Notes: a model not told the origin generated them from the letters alone. Positions 25,136-39,200 are shown, counted from the stretch's first letter. The stretch is 64,000 nucleotides of DNA from Laetiporus sulphureus 93-53 (GCF_001632365.1 NW_024468525.1:294124-358123); one strand, 5' to 3'. A program made the numbers and translations.

Positions 25136-25810
25136 GAGGATGCGGGGTAGAACACGGAGAGTGCGGGGAACTTATAGCCTACCCCAGATGGACGGGAGAG
25201 GGAGGGAGGAGGAGGGGACCGGGAGTCGGGCATGGTCCCTTTCCGAGCGTCCTTGCCCTTGGCTATTCTGCACTGGCAAGAACCAACGATCGCACTTCGC
25301 AATTCCATGTGAAAACGCGGTCACATGAGACATATCGACGCCATCTGATCATTCTCAGCGAGTGCATCATTTTGCAAGAATATCGTGGCACAACTTGTAA
25401 TACATCAGTGTTCTGCGTTGACTATCGACTCTCACAGTTGCCAAATTGGGACGCCGCTTCGCCAAATAAGGAAGCTTCAGTGGCGGCGGCGGCGGCTGCC
25501 GAGCTGTATCTGAAATACTCAAACTCCGCAACGACCACTTTTATCTGCTATTCTGTAAAGTTGATTTGGAACGTGCAACGGATCGACTGTGACTGCCAAA
25601 CACGCCGACTTTGGTCTATCTCCCGGACAGCGTTCAGCATTGCGGCAACCGAATGCAGCTTTTGGCCTGGCGAATCTCTCTTACTGTATATGCTACATTG
25701 AGCGTATGCTTTCTGTCCGCTTAGAATAACACTTTGCTCAGATGTTGTGATTGGAAAATCATGTCAAGGTGCAAATGCGGGCTGTAAGTACGATGACTAT
25801 TGCACCTGCG
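25136..25810. other. Intergenic region
   Basis: An ORF of about 130 codons (25309-25701, plus) contains an Ala run from a GGC repeat and no known motif. I do not support it as a gene. Confidence 0.4.
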
Positions 25811-27491
25811 CTAACTCGTAGGTCTCACGGCCACAGTGATACCCTGCTCGTCCTCCATGCCATCCTCGACATTCTCAAAAATATCAGACGTGTGCTGGAC
25901 CTCGGCGCCAATGTTGACAACCAGGCGAGAGGTAAAGTCCGGCGTGCTCAGCGTGCTATGAGAACTCGTATTCAAGCCCGCGTTGCTGAGGGACACCTGG
26001 CGTAGATTGAGGATGAAGCGCGACAACAGGACTGATGAGATTCTGATTGATTCGGTAAGCATGGGTCGAGCTGAATCGGGTATGATCGGTCGCTTACGGT
26101 GGCAGGAAAAGTGCGACGTAATTTGCGGTATCCTGCTTGCACTCCAATTAAAAGTGACCATGCACTTGTATGGGTAGACTTGCCTGTGGATTCTCATAGC
26201 GGATCTTGATCACCATCTGGAGGATGATGAGAAGCAAAAGCGCCCTAATGAACGGTGGAAGAACAGAGTCATGACAAGGCACCGTGACATAGCCCGACGT
26301 ACATGAAGTAGAGCGTGCCTTGAATCGACTGCTTGTAAGGCATCCCATGTACCAAGAGAGCCACACATACTCACCGTCTCTCATCAGCACCGTCGCGATC
26401 GATCCTCTCAGCCGTAGCTTCCGCACATCTATGGCGAGTCGGGATATTTTGAACCAAGTGACAAGGACCACGATCAATTCGGATACAGCCCAGCAGATGC
26501 CCGAGATGAGGATGACTGCAGAAATCGTGCGTGTCAGAGCAATAGCTCACCGGTCTTCAGCGGACTCACGTCTAAGCAAAGGTTGGTCAGTCCTAGGAGT
26601 GCCGACGTCGGAGAGGTGGACGTGGTACTTACTTCTTATCCATCGCAATGGACATGCGGGCGTTCAGGTCACAAAGTGGATAGCTGCCTATGTAAGTGAC
26701 GGACGCGTATGATTGTCTTGTGAATGCAAACTGCCCAGAGGTGCTCAACAGATAGATGATGTCGGTTTACATATATACTCACGATATTGACGCCAACCGG
26801 CGCTAGCCCCAGTAGCAAGACTAGCAATGCAGGGACGATCTGGTGTCCATTAATAGCATATGTGCGGAACGCCGAAAAGCCTAACAATTTATCGGTCAAT
26901 CCCTTCATCAATTGTCGGGCAATCTCTAACTTGCGATCACAGCCTCAAGAGCGACAGTCATCACGCCCTCCAATAAGTTGACAGCCTCACAGCTGCGACA
27001 ATCTATAAAATGCGCTGAGCATACGGTTGCTGTCGTCGCCGCTCACCTCTGTGTGCACGTAGATCGTGAGTGCTCGACTCACTCGCAGCAGGACACGGCA
27101 TGACTTACCAGTGGAGTATGCCACGAAGTGGGATGCAGTGCGAATATAAGAGCTTGTGCCATGAGCAGATAACGATTGAGGGCAAAAATGACCGTGAAAG
27201 TGGTCAATCTGGCTCCCCAGATGACGTCAACCTCTTCAGAGAAAGTCACAGTGTACTCAAAGAAGATGAGGGCTGAATATATCCAGTCTGTAAGTCGGGT
27301 TCGATCGCTCATAGTGGTCCGACCCCGGGGCGTACCGGTAGCTGCAATATAGCCGTAGCCATTGACATATCTGTGAGATTGATCGCAAACTCGTCGGTTG
27401 AACACCTCGGAAAATATCGTCGTCCTCACCCTTCCCGTAAGAGGAACGCTTCTTCTTGAGCCGATATACTGGCAGCTGATGTGTTCGACAT
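25811..27491 (-). CDS. DUF6533-type multi-pass membrane protein
   Basis: About seven or eight short minus-strand exons. The N-terminal block FFEYTVTFSEEVDVIW followed by FALNRYL matches the basidiomycete DUF6533 signature (dYlltf..EVe.iW...). Later exons encode FSAFRTYAINGHQIVPALLV and LAPVGVNIV, then VVLVTWFK and LRGSIATVLMRDG, and finally SRFILNLRQVSL near the C-terminus. These are the usual seven-helix-like blocks of the family. The protein probably sits in the plasma or an internal membrane; the function is unknown, and a receptor-like role is often guessed from topology only. The start at 27491 (MSNTSAAS) is typical. The exact stop could be either 25811 or, if a last intron is used, about 25764. 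Confidence 0.75.
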
Positions 27492-28679
27492 TGTAGAGAT
27501 ATCAACGTCGGTGCCAATGATCAATGTGAAACAGGCCAGACAGTTCTTGGAAGGATTTAAAGGATGCCCATTGCCGCTCGACTCATCGCGTTATGTAATG
27601 CGTGATTGAGCGGACATGAACGCAGAGGGTAAGGTACAGATGGGGGCTTACGGATAGCACAGGCATCGGAGACTGCTGAAAAGGCCATCTGTCTCGCCCT
27701 CGAACAGAACAGCCGTATCGGATATGATGAGTGTGGTTCTGTCAACCGTTGGAGGTCACAGCCCATTGGGCCACCAGTGCTGTTCAGAGCGCCTCGCGCG
27801 CTGTGATGGAGGTAAGCGGCCAAACCGATCCCGTCTCCATATGCCTGTATCTACTTGACCAGATGCTAATCAATGCCTTGAATCCAAAGACACACATAGT
27901 TAATCATGAGACCTTGGCATGCTTTTCGTTCTTTCATCCTGTTGTGGACGTGTCCTTACCACCCCGCCCCCGGCCCGAGCCATGAAACCACCACCACTCG
28001 TGTGCTCACGGCCGAGGACTTCTTCATCAATGTCGCCACAAAAAATCTTGAGGACAAGGTGGCTGCCGCCGGTAGGACTAACTCTCCACGGATGGCCAGA
28101 AGGGTATATCTCTAATCTCCAGCTTTGAACATCATATCGGTACCGATGATTTCGAGTTGACAAGGGGACACGTATCGGACTCTGTGTAGGAACAACAGGG
28201 ACGGGCGGTGCCCTAACGGCATCCGCTGTCCGAATGATCATTCTCTTATCGAGACAATGCGTATGCAACGCATCTCCGGTGACACGGATCATAGGGCTGC
28301 CATCGTCTATGTTTCAATCAAATATGCCAATCACAATTCCTGGCATGTCGTCGCGCAAATAAGAGCTCATCAAGACCACACAGACCCTTACACTGCTCCC
28401 ACGTCGCCTTATTTGCTGCGGAACAGAGCTGGACAGGGCGTTGCCAAAGTTTGGGTCGAAGATGGCGAGACGTGATGCCCCCACTTTGGGAAGAACCATC
28501 GTATGTTTGCAGCACTCATAGGATTTCGTCCCATATTCAGCTCCCTACGCAGCCCGCTCAAGTTCCCAGCGATCGTCCGCCGCCGCATTCTGCTGTTCAA
28601 GCGCCAGCTCCCGCTGACGAATATTAGTATGGTACATCAAATGCGTGATGTCGGCGTGTAGTGTGATTGGTCGCTCGAT
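27492..28679. other. Gene-poor 1.2-kb stretch
   Basis: Several 60-130 codon ORFs lie on both strands. None shows a family motif or a convincing splice chain. Confidence 0.4.
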
Positions 28680-29298
28680 ATGTCTGATTTAGCTGTATCC
28701 TCGAGCATCTCTTTCAGTAATCATACGCCAACGATTGCCCCGCAGTACGGAGCGCAGCGGTTCCCTTCGCCTCCGACTACGCCATCACCCGGTGAGTGAC
28801 GCTTAGTTGAATGCAGGAATCATGCTGATCTCGCATCTTCAAGCCTACACAACGCCGAGCGCGAGTTCGCCTCTGAGCAGTTATTTTGAATCTCCGTTCC
28901 AGCAAGAGCCGCTCGTGCACTCGAGCAACTTGTCTATTGGCACCGCGAACTATGGTAGCCACTTTTCTCTTCGCATGCGTCAGTAGGCCAACGGAATGAC
29001 AGGCACTTCACCGCAGCAGCAAGCCGTGGACAAACATGTGTCAGAATTCTTCGGTTACTTTGTAGGCTTTGCATCTCTTGCGATGATTATGGGCTTCTTC
29101 ATATGAGCCATCTTTAACTTGAACTACGGTCTATGGATCGTGTTAGGATGTATCCTTGCCCTTCATGGTTGTATCGGTTATCGTCGAATTGACGTCTTCA
29201 AGAAGACCGTGGTGTTCTTTACTACCAGCTTCTTGCTAACGATTACACTGGGGATAATGGCAAAGATCGTGTATGCATATTACACAATATCGTGGTGA
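28680..29298 (+). pseudogene. Small membrane-protein gene with an in-frame stop
   Basis: Three exons fit one frame: 28680-28791, 28844-28954 and 29003-29298, with introns of 52 and 48 nt. The first 80 codons are Ser/Pro/Thr-rich and hydrophilic (APQYGAQRFPSPPTTPSP, then SPLSSYFESP). The rest has three hydrophobic segments: YFVGFASLAMIMGFFI, LWIVLGCILALHGCIGY and a long run after VFKKTVVFFTTSF. A TGA at 29104-29106 interrupts the frame at the end of the first hydrophobic segment. The 63 codons after it stay open and membrane-like up to a TGA at 29298. This is either a recent nonsense allele, a sequence error, or a shorter protein ending at 29106. I do not recognise the family. Confidence 0.5.
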
Positions 29299-30062
29299 TC
29301 GGTTGAATAAGGTGTGTAACATAATTTATTATATCCTATTCCGACCTTCGTCTTACAAACAAATGTATCGCGTTCCATTGTAGCACTGAGGTGCAATGCA
29401 CTGCGGCGGATGATTGCGTAGCACAGTCACGTCCGAGCGCTGATTGATATATACCGTACTGCCAGCAACGCTCTCGCTGAGTCACTTCTACTTGCCTTTC
29501 TTTCACTGCCATCACTAAAGCAAACCATTCCAATCCTCTGCCATCTCTTCCAGCCTCATATATACAAAGATTAAGAGACTGCAGCCTTCCTTTGAACGAA
29601 ACACGGGAGCAGCGGTACACAACATCCTATAGCATCAAGCATCGGTCCTCGCAAAATCTCATTGCAACAGGCTCCGCATTTAGAGAAGATTTATGTATTC
29701 CAGATGAACTGTGATCATATACTTGTGACTGCAGCAGGGATTGAATGGTGCCTGGACACTTCCACCAATTGAATCAGTCGTCGATGAATATATTTGCTCC
29801 TTGACCGATGCTGAATTCCACCCTTTTCCGTTTTCCTTTTGCCTCCGAACCAGTCATTATCTGCAAGGGTTAAGCTCTAATAGACAATGCGTACGAGTGT
29901 TACGACGATTAGAAAGAACTTCTGAAGGTCTGCTTTGTACATCGAGTGTTTCGAAGGTCCTCCCTACGAGCGTTAGCCCCACTTCTGCATATCGATGTTT
30001 CTTGAATCGACTATGTATTGTACAGCACGTTTCATATACTCATATATTGACTACATTCCATC
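29299..30062. other. Intergenic region
   Basis: A 116-codon plus-strand ORF (29741-30091) overlaps the 3' end of the next gene and lacks motifs. Nothing further is seen. Confidence 0.45.
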
Positions 30063-31436
30063 TCACGCTTTCGACTCCTGGAAAACCTTGATCACATCCT
30101 GCACATCCTCTTTGCTGCCCAAGAACACCGAGCACCGTTGGTGGATATTCGTCGGGATGATGTCGAGGATGCGCTTCGTGCCCGTCGTCGCCAATCCGCC
30201 CGCCTGCACAATTGTCAATATGTTTTGTCAAGCGAAGCGCCCACCAATCCGGATATGGGCCACGTACCTGCTCAGTCAAGAACGCCATCGGGAATGCTTC
30301 ATACAGTATACGGAGCTTGCCGCTCTTCGACTTCTTGTCATCAGGATAGCCGAAGATACCGCCGTACAGCAGCGTGCGGTGAACGTCCGCGACCATGGAG
30401 CCGATGTAGCGCGCGCTATATGGTGCCTTGCCGTTGGTAGGGTACTTGAGGCTGTTGAGGTACTTAATGACCGGTGGGTAAAAGTACGTCGAGTTGCCCT
30501 CGTTGAAGGAATAGATCTTGCCCCGTGGTGGGATTTTGATCTGCATCACGGATCAACGGGTCGGTCTGACAGCCCGAGTTCCACGGTGGAATGAAATGAA
30601 TACGTACGTCGGGGTGGGTGAGGATGAACTCGCCGAGCGAGGGGTCGAGTGTGTACCCGTTGACTCCGTTTCCGGTAGTCAGGACCAGGTTGGCTGATGA
30701 TCCATACCTGCCGCGCGAGCGCGAAGTCAGGGGTCAGTTCGCCGAAACCGTGTCGAGTACTCACATCGTATAGCCAGCAGCGACCATCTCGTTCCCGGGT
30801 CTCAGGACATCCTCGATAGTACCCTTCGAATCTTCTTTCTGGGAGCAACTGAGCAATTCTGGGATATCTAGTGAATCATGCGAGCACTCACTACCCGGTA
30901 GATTCCGAAGATTGTGCCGACGTTGACACCAGCGTCGATGTTACTGCTCCCATCCAGGGGGTCGAACACAACGCAGTACCGTCCCCTGTACCTTTCCTCG
31001 ATAAAAATGGCCTGCTCGTTTTCCTCAGAGACGAGCACGGCAGTTTTGCCGGAAGCCCGGAGCTGGCTGATCATGATATCGTTGGAGAGGACGTCCAGCT
31101 TCTTCTGCTCCTCTCCCTGTACGTTGGTCTCTCCCACCAGCCCGACGCTACGTCATCGCAGGAATTAGATGGCCCAACTGTGCTACCATCGAAGGATCAC
31201 TCACAGGTTGATTAACCGTGCCTTCCGCACATTGGTCGCGATGAACTTGGATGTCGTCTGGATGGCCGTGAGGAGAAGAGTGAGGTCTCCCGTCGCCACC
31301 GCACCAAGACTGAACTGATCGTTCAAGACATGTCTGCGAAATATGATTTTAACAGAATTGTCGTCGCGAGAAAAGTCTCTAGAGCATACCGAGTGAGGGT
31401 GATGATGTCGGTGCTCGGTGGTTCCTCTCCGCTCAT
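30063..31436 (-). CDS. FBP1: Fructose-1,6-bisphosphatase
   Basis: About six or seven minus-strand exons. It hydrolyses fructose 1,6-bisphosphate to fructose 6-phosphate, the committed gluconeogenic step, in the cytosol. The metal- and substrate-binding block reads [19 protein letters not shown]. It is followed by [18 protein letters not shown], the sugar-site NEGNSTYF and [18 protein letters not shown], and GGIFGYP. The start at 31436 ([11 protein letters not shown]) fits the family N-terminus. All blocks are present and in frame. Glucose-repressed transcription is usual for the family; no repressor site was identified here. Confidence 0.95.
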
Positions 31437-32188
31437 GATTGCAGCGGGTATACGCGTCGGAGAGTCAGGAGTGGAGACTAGGAGTTACTAGTGTGAACGT
31501 TATGTCCTAGTAGGACTATATGTAATGTTCACGCGGGGCACCCCGGAATCCGTGGAATCCGTCCAAACGGATCATCCACTGTACGGGCCGTGACGCGTGA
31601 CGGGCCGTGCCTGTTACTGCATCGCGCATCGATCAATATCATTGGCCGCAATCATTGCTCGAGAATTCAATCTTATTTATTGCTCAGATTTCTCTTCTGA
31701 GCTGAGCACGAGCACGCCAACTCCAAGTCGTCTCTGAAGAGTGCGGGCAATAAGGCCTAAGGTATCGGGACATCCGGAGGTAGAATAACCGGACGCTACA
31801 GTCGGACTGCAGGTGATTCGGGAATGCATCCTTACAACCCCACATCAGGAGTGCGGGGATCCCGCGGGGACTCCATCGCTCGACGGTCTAGGCATTTCAG
31901 CTGCTGCGTGTCGATACGGAGAGGTCGCAGATGATCATGACGGAAAGAACGGCTCACAACTCATCGGCCGCTGTCTGCCGCGAACAGCTTTGATTGGAAG
32001 TCGGGAGGATCGCATGCTCCGCTTTGCCTGCATACGATGTGAAGATCAATACTTCAACCGTCATCGTCCTTGTCTACGTTAATCGCCGCAGGTCCATGAA
32101 ATCCAACGTACGGACAATCATTACATTACTCGCGATCGTATGATAATAGATAGCACTGTCCGCTCCGCTCCGTTCAAACGCAACACAC
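31437..32188. other. Intergenic region between FBP1 and SEC1
   Basis: This should hold the FBP1 promoter and the SEC1 3' flank. No gene is seen. Confidence 0.45.
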
Positions 32189-35174
32189 TCAGAAATGGAA
32201 CAGGCCCCTCTTCTTCTTCTTCTCCTCCTTCTCGCTCTTGCCGCCAGTGCTGTGCGACGAAGCGATGGAGCCCGCGACCGAATTGATCGACGGCTTGTGC
32301 AACCGTCCGTGCTCGGAACGAGTCTTCGCTACGGGTTCCGGTGCGCGCTGGGGCGGTGGCGCATCCCGTGTGAAGTACTTCTCGTCATAGAAGTCCTGCA
32401 GCGGTCGTTGGCCCTTGCTTTCACTCAGTCCGTTGGGGAGCGCGCGTGAGCCAATGCCCTCCAGCTCGAGCACCTTCAGGTCGTCGACGAACTGCGCCGG
32501 TGTGACGGCATGCGTCGAACCTAACAGGTCATCGTTAGTTAAGCGTTCAAGTCTGTTCGGTGAAAACGCTCACCGACGATGATATCTCTATTCAATGATT
32601 TCGACAGCAGATACGCCTCTCGCATCTCGGAATATGTCATACCGCCCGCGACGAACACGAACACACGCTGCTTGACTCCTTCACGGGCTCCGCCTGCTTT
32701 GGGTCGATGCCAGCTAGGCTTTGCGCTCCGGAGAGATGTCGCGGGCTGTACTGATGGTGCTGAACGTAGGCTCGGTGCCGCATTAAGGGAGGGAAAGTCT
32801 TTGACGTAAGGGAAGAGCGTTGGGTCCAGTCGGTTGTTGACATGATCCTATTCGCCCGTCAGGTCTGCGCAATTAATAGCCATACTTGGGGTACTCACGT
32901 CGAGGACGCTGTGCAGTAGAGGTTTGAAACGGGACAGCTCGTACTCCTCTTCGTTGCTCGACTTCTGCTTGATCTTCTTCTTCGTATCCTTATCACCCGG
33001 CCCCTGCACGATACAGCCATTACCACCAATGCTCGGGAGCGAATGAGTCGACGAAGCTCACCCTGCTGATGCGGACACCAAAGTACACCAATGCATTCAC
33101 GGCGTCCTGCTCCGCAACGGTGAGCCGCGCATGCTGGTACAATCTCCTCCTGTCTTCGTCGGGGACGCCGTCACGGTACTGAATGTACAGGGCGATGATG
33201 CGGACCTTGCTCATGTTTCTAATAATCAATCAGAACCACATCAAATGTGCACTCGCGCGAAGGCAAACGTACACAACGTCTCGGCTGTCCAGCAAAGGCA
33301 CCATCTGCTCCACGAGGGTCTTCGGCGTCTTGCCTTCTGCGGTCAGTCCGGTAGCGCAGTTCTGTATGACTGTAGTGAATAGGCGAATAATACCCCGTGA
33401 TCCATATAGCGCATACCTGCTCGACCGTGGCAACATCTGGAAGCTTATCACGCTCGAAGATGGCCATACATTCTTGTGCCATGTTCAGATGTAATGAAAA
33501 CTAACATAGCATTCATGTCAGCGAGGACTCCCGCTCGACAACGGAGTATCGACCTTCTCTCGCTGCTCTTGGTATTGCGGTAGGTTGGCAAGCATGTCCT
33601 TCATGTCGTTCAGGTTCGCTGCTCCTTCTCTGTTCGAACGTTAACGATATGTATCATAAAAGATGGCATGCGGCGAACCCCTTGAAGCCAGCATTGTCCT
33701 GCATGAATTGGTTGAAGTCCGCCATCAGCTTGTCAATGGCCTCGCGCATATGCATATGTCGCAGCTCCGTCCAAACATTGTCCGCGTCGGAGAGAATTGC
33801 GGTCTTGTTCTCGAAAGCTCCCTGCGCTGCCTGGAACTTGTACCTGCCAGCGACACGGTGAGAAGAGCAGTGCTTTCGATGGATATGCAGCTTACGTATA
33901 TCGTGTGCCATCGTCGATCGGGAGCAGGTCATTAGCCATAGCTTGATATGTGAACTCGTGTACAAAGGGGGCGATAGTATCCATGGAACGATCCGTGATG
34001 ATCATCGTCGAACGTGGTCGTTGTGCGTCAGCGGTTTTCTGTCGACCGTCTGACTTAGCACTCCTGGCATACACGGCAGGAATGGGCACTCACACCAAAG
34101 TCGGGGTTGGTCTTCTTGTAATCATCCAGGTCGCTCTGCACCATGAACGCCAGCACCTTGGCCACAAAGTCCGTATCCGCACTCTCGTATGCGCGTGCAT
34201 CTGCACCGCGCGCGAGCTGTGTTCGCCAGCGGCCGCTGTTCTCGGGCGGCGGAGGGGCCCGTGTCGACGCGTGTGGCTTGAATGCGCCTAGGGGCGGGTG
34301 GCTCGTGGGGAGATAGTAGCGGATGTATGGAAATTCATTGAGCGTGATGCAGACGTTCGCGATCTGCGTGGCCATACGCGATCAGGCACAGTAATGTATA
34401 GACGCGACTAACGACGTACCATCTTGCTGGCGAACCGAAGCTCCTCCTCGAGACGAGCGCGTGCCAAGGGAAAGGCAGAATCGCTTCGGGGCGGACTGTA
34501 CATGTTGAAGAAGGATCCGGGCAGTTTGAGGGAGAATGCCTGCGCCTCCAAAGCTGGTGACCATCAGCAATGTGCGGTCCCACGGACAGATCGTGCCCAC
34601 GTACCCCAGAAGTTGATGAAGAGTTCCAGCAGTGTTTTGAGATGCGGCTCAGCTGAGGACGACGTCAAACGTTCGAATAGGTGTTCACTGAGCCCTTCCG
34701 AGCGTGATTAGCTTGTCGTCGGGCGCGAGACTGGTGGCCCGACATACCATCGATGAAGAACAGGTGTGCACCCGCGTACTGCTGGCGGCCGTCGGAGAAA
34801 TCCCTGATGATGCGTTCGACGTTCTCCGTCGTCGACATCAGGAGGTACATCGCCTCGAAGCCCGGCTGCGGTTCGCGGTAGTTCGTGATCGACTCAATCA
34901 CTATGACACGACGATGAGCTCCTCATTCACACCTCGCGCAGGGGAGAACAAGACGTACGCGTGACATTCTCTTCCAGAACGTCAAATTGCTTGAGCACCG
35001 AGCCGAGCAGCTGCTGGGAGTGCTCGTCCACGACGAGGATCTTCCATCGCCCCGGCGGATTCACAGACCTAATCGCGTTGAGGAATTCTGTGCGCAACGG
35101 TGCTTAGCCAGCTCGTCGATATCCAACAGCCTACGCAACATACTCGAACGAACGGTGTTGATCAGGGAGGTCAT
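32189..35174 (-). CDS. SEC1: Sec1-type SM protein (exocytosis)
   Basis: A minus-strand gene of many exons. The start at 35174 gives [10 protein letters not shown], spliced to [20 protein letters not shown], the Sec1/Munc18 N-terminus. Later blocks are [37 protein letters not shown], the central [26 protein letters not shown]-like [14 protein letters not shown], and [19 protein letters not shown]. The [12 protein letters not shown] block comes near the end. The protein finishes in a Lys-rich stretch and GLFHF. It binds syntaxin-type SNAREs and promotes vesicle fusion at the plasma membrane, essential for hyphal tip growth. It is divergently arranged with the Rho-GEF gene, which also serves polar growth. 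Confidence 0.92.
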
Positions 35175-36272
35175 GACGGTCGTGGCGGAAGCAGATTCGA
35201 CTCTGCCAAGCGGTGCAGTGGTCGCCGCCACCACGGTTGATGGGCGCCTTAACGCATTGTCTGTCTGCTCACTGGAAACTACCTTGATCCTCCCGGTCAC
35301 GTCCTTTTCGACATATCTTCCGCTGGATTCATCACGGACAAACGGCGAGCAAGCGGCTACTCTGGTTTTACTAGCTACGATTCTCAATTCTCAGCAATCG
35401 TCCGCTGGACCATTTCAGTGCAATGGTTGTGGCTTTGTCCAGTTATGCTCTTTCGGAAGACATGGTACTCGGGTCCCGGCTCTGTCAATCGTTCGCCTCG
35501 ATACATGTGTTTAAGCAATGATCGTCTATCATAACTTGGCCGATGCTAAACATGCATGTGCGCCTCATGTTCCTCGTGCTAAGTCCGCAACGCATATCAA
35601 GACATCAATCGCAACACCGGTCTATTCTCGCGTATTCCACGCTGGTCGACGGTGACCTAAGGATCTGATGATGATGATGCGGTTGACGTACGCGCTCGCC
35701 TTACCACTCGTATGTGCCCGTCGTGATTGGTATAGACACGACCTACGACGGTGGCCCAAGTGATCATTCCAGGTGCAGTCGTGGTCATTCTCAGCGCTTT
35801 GTTTCATGTACCAAGATGAATCCGAATCGAATCGGATCTCATGTTGTTCGGTAAACGCAGTAAGCTTCTCTGAAGGTTTGTGGACTTCCTGGCGCTGACC
35901 AGTGCATTCAGCCTATGACGACTGTCTGCCCGAGAACAGTCCGAAGTGGCTTTGTCACTGATGGGCACATCGTGTTCGTTACGAAACATAAGAAGGTCGT
36001 GTCTTGAAATTATATACGATCCGTTCAATCGTCTCTGTGTCGATGGTCGCTGCAGACCTGTGCGCATCGTGTACTTCACCCTTAGACTACTAGCCATCGC
36101 ATGTACTGTAGGCACCTAAACAAATTAGACAAGTAGAGATTGTTTGGCCAACGAATGGGGGGGTCGCCGGGAAATTGACGCGGGCGTCTGTCACGGCTTC
36201 TGCTCATCGTTACACACATTCAGTGCACTGGTCTTCCCATCGTCCCTCACATCCGGCTGAACGTCTGTCGCC
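35175..36272. other. Divergent promoter region of SEC1 and ROM2-type gene
   Basis: About 1.1 kb separates the two divergent starts. No motif-bearing ORF was found. Both genes act in polarised secretion and wall growth, so shared control is possible but not shown. Confidence 0.4.
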
Positions 36273-39200
36273 ATGGACAGGCCGCTCGGCCCCCGCCAAC
36301 CCGACAAACGCCATGCTGCGTACGAGTCCATATTCGGTCGTCCGAGTGCCCAACATCATCAAGCGACGCCCCCGCTCGCTCAGTATCCCTACGTCCAGCA
36401 AAGCACTCCGCCCATCGGCCAGCAATATCCCTATTATCCACAGCAATATGGCGCACAACTTGACAGGAGAACATCGGGCTCCTCGCGAGCGCATTCCATC
36501 ATGAATTACCCTGTGTCACAACAGCAGGCACCACCCGCGAGTTATAGACAGTCGATCTACCAGTCCCAGCCTGGCTACTCACCCCATCAACCCCCCTCAC
36601 CGAGCTATGCTCCTTCTAACAACCTCGCAGCTCCTTCCGTGATTAGTCGTGCACGGTCAGTCGCCAGTTATCCCGGCGTGATTGCACCACAACCCGAAGA
36701 ACCTCCAGATGCCAGTCTCGAGGCGTTGACACGAGCGGGCCTCACGCCTGCGCAGGCATACCAGGCACAGGTGTATATGAACAGCCCGGCGGGACAGCGG
36801 CACTCGCACCCTTCGCAGCCCGCCAACGTGCCGCTACTTGGTATAAACATCGATACCGACGACGGCAGGTTAGGCATCGATTTCGGCAGCAACGCTGGCC
36901 CTCCCAGCGAACAGGGTGCGGAAGACAGCTCGTCTGATCGTCAAGTGTCCAGACATCGCTCGAAAGCGAGCAGCATGCGCTCGCGTCTTTCAGTTGCCTC
37001 GTCGCACATCCCTAGCCCGGAGTTGATGGCCTTCCCCACCGGCTCCACCTCTTCACGCCCATACCCTCTTCAGCTTGACACTGCGGTATCGTCGGCACCT
37101 ATGACCGGGACGAGCTCTTCGCCAGCCTCCTCCACCATGGTCGATGTGTCGACATCACTCAACGTACGCCGCTCATCTGACTCTTCCAAGACTGTGCCTG
37201 GACCCGCATTCCGCAAGGACTATGTCCCACAAGACCGCTCGCGGTCGATGTCTGCAACATTGAACCCTCAATTCCGCGCGATGATGGAATCCGGGCGTAT
37301 GCCACGGCCGCCCATTCCGCAGGGTCTCAATGGGCGCGATGCACATGCTTCAATAACGCGACAGGCGCAACATCGCTCAAGGACGCCTATTGTGTATCCG
37401 GCGCTGCTGTCGCGTGTGGCAGAGGCGTTCAAAGTGCGTATACAGCTGCAGGAGCGTGTCAAAGATGGGCTGGCATACAAGGACGCATTTGACGGAAGAG
37501 AAGCCGTGGACCTCATCGCATTTATCATCAAGACCACAGATCGCAATCTCGCTCTGTTACTGGGCCGTGCGCTCGATGCGCAGAAATTCTTTCATGCAGT
37601 CACGTACGACCATCGGCTACGTGACTCGTCTCACGACCTCTATCAGTTCCGAACAAAAGTGCCCAGTCCGTTCACTAGCGGAGAGCTTGCCAATGCGGAG
37701 GATGACAGTGATGGGGCTAAAACTCCAGGGCAACCGCTAATCAACGATGGGGTGGCAATCGAACGCTTAACTGTGAAGGAGAGCCCGACGCCTTCTGCTG
37801 AATCTGATGCGGAAAAGACTTACAAAGATGCTTCGAGGCCCACTTCACCATCTCCTCCTGATTCTGTCACCTCGCCGACATCTAGACCGCGGAAGGGTTC
37901 GATAACTGCTGACGATGCACCATTACCTTCGGGTGTCTTCACACTTCTCACAGATTGTTATTCCCCAACATGCTCGCGCGACCAGCTCTGCTATTCCATT
38001 GCATGTCCTCGTCGGCTGGAGCAGCAAGCTCGTTTGAATATGAAGCCGCAAGCAGTACTGAAGAAGCAGATCAGCCGAGAGAGTCTGGGCGATTTAGTGG
38101 TATATCTCGAAATCCTTCTTTTTTCTAGAGTTTGAACCGATTGTTACCCATTCATCAGGAACCAGGGACATTATGGATTCATTCGGTGCCTCCGGAAGTG
38201 GTCAATAGTGTCTCTGACGCAGAGAAGAAACGACAGGAAGCCATCAACGAGGTCATCTATACTGAGCGCGATTTCGTGCGAGACATGGAGTATCTCCGGG
38301 ACGTGAGTGCCTTTAATATATCTGCAGCTTCTAAGGATCGACCTCCGCTAAACGTAGCTCTGGATCAAACCCCTCAAAGAACTTGACATCATCCCTGAAT
38401 CGCGCCGTACTGACTTCGTGGAACAAGTGTTTTGGAATGTCCAAGACATAATTGCTGTGAATATACGCCTGCGCGATGCGCTCAACAAGCGACAGAAGTC
38501 ATATGCCGTAGTGGAGCAGATCGGAGATCTGCTCTTGGAGGCAGTACCTCATTTCGGACCTTTCGTGTCATATGGGGCGCATCAACTGTACGGCAAGTAC
38601 GAGTTTGAGAAGGAGAAGAGCACAAATCCTGCATTTGCTCAGTTTGTCGAGGTCCGTGCGGGTTCAATCCATTGACAAACTATATGTAGTATAGCTAAGC
38701 GATCTTTGCTCACAGGAAGTCGAGCGTCGTCCTGAATCCCGCAAGCTCGAACTTAATGGATACCTAACGAAGCCCACCACTCGTCTGGCTCGGTACCCCT
38801 TGCTTCTCGAGGCGGTGCTAAAGCACACTCCGGATGAGAACCCAGACAAGGTTGCATTGCCTAAAGCTGTCGAGATGGTTCGGGAGTTCCTCAAGGCTGT
38901 TAACCATGAGACTGGGAAAGCGGAGAACCGTTTCAACCTTCTACAACTCGATCAACAACTCATTTTCCGACCAGGCGAAGAAGTTGTAAGTGCCATGTAT
39001 GAGATTCTAGCTGAGTGATGCTGATGTTGCACATAAACAGGACCTGCGGCTGAAAGAAGAAGGCAGAGAGCTCATTTTCAAGGGCGCATTGAAGAAGCAG
39101 GGTGATAGCTCCGAACTGCTAGTGTTCCTATTTGATCATGCGTTGCTCATGGTGAAGGCTAAGAGCAAGGTTGAGCAATACAAAGTGTATCGCCGTGTAG

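Noticed and set aside
36273..38135. Intron 38100-38128 (29 nt) in the Rho-GEF gene
   Set aside because: It is too short. The acceptor at 38158 gives a 59-nt intron and the conserved EPGTLWIHSVPPEVV junction.
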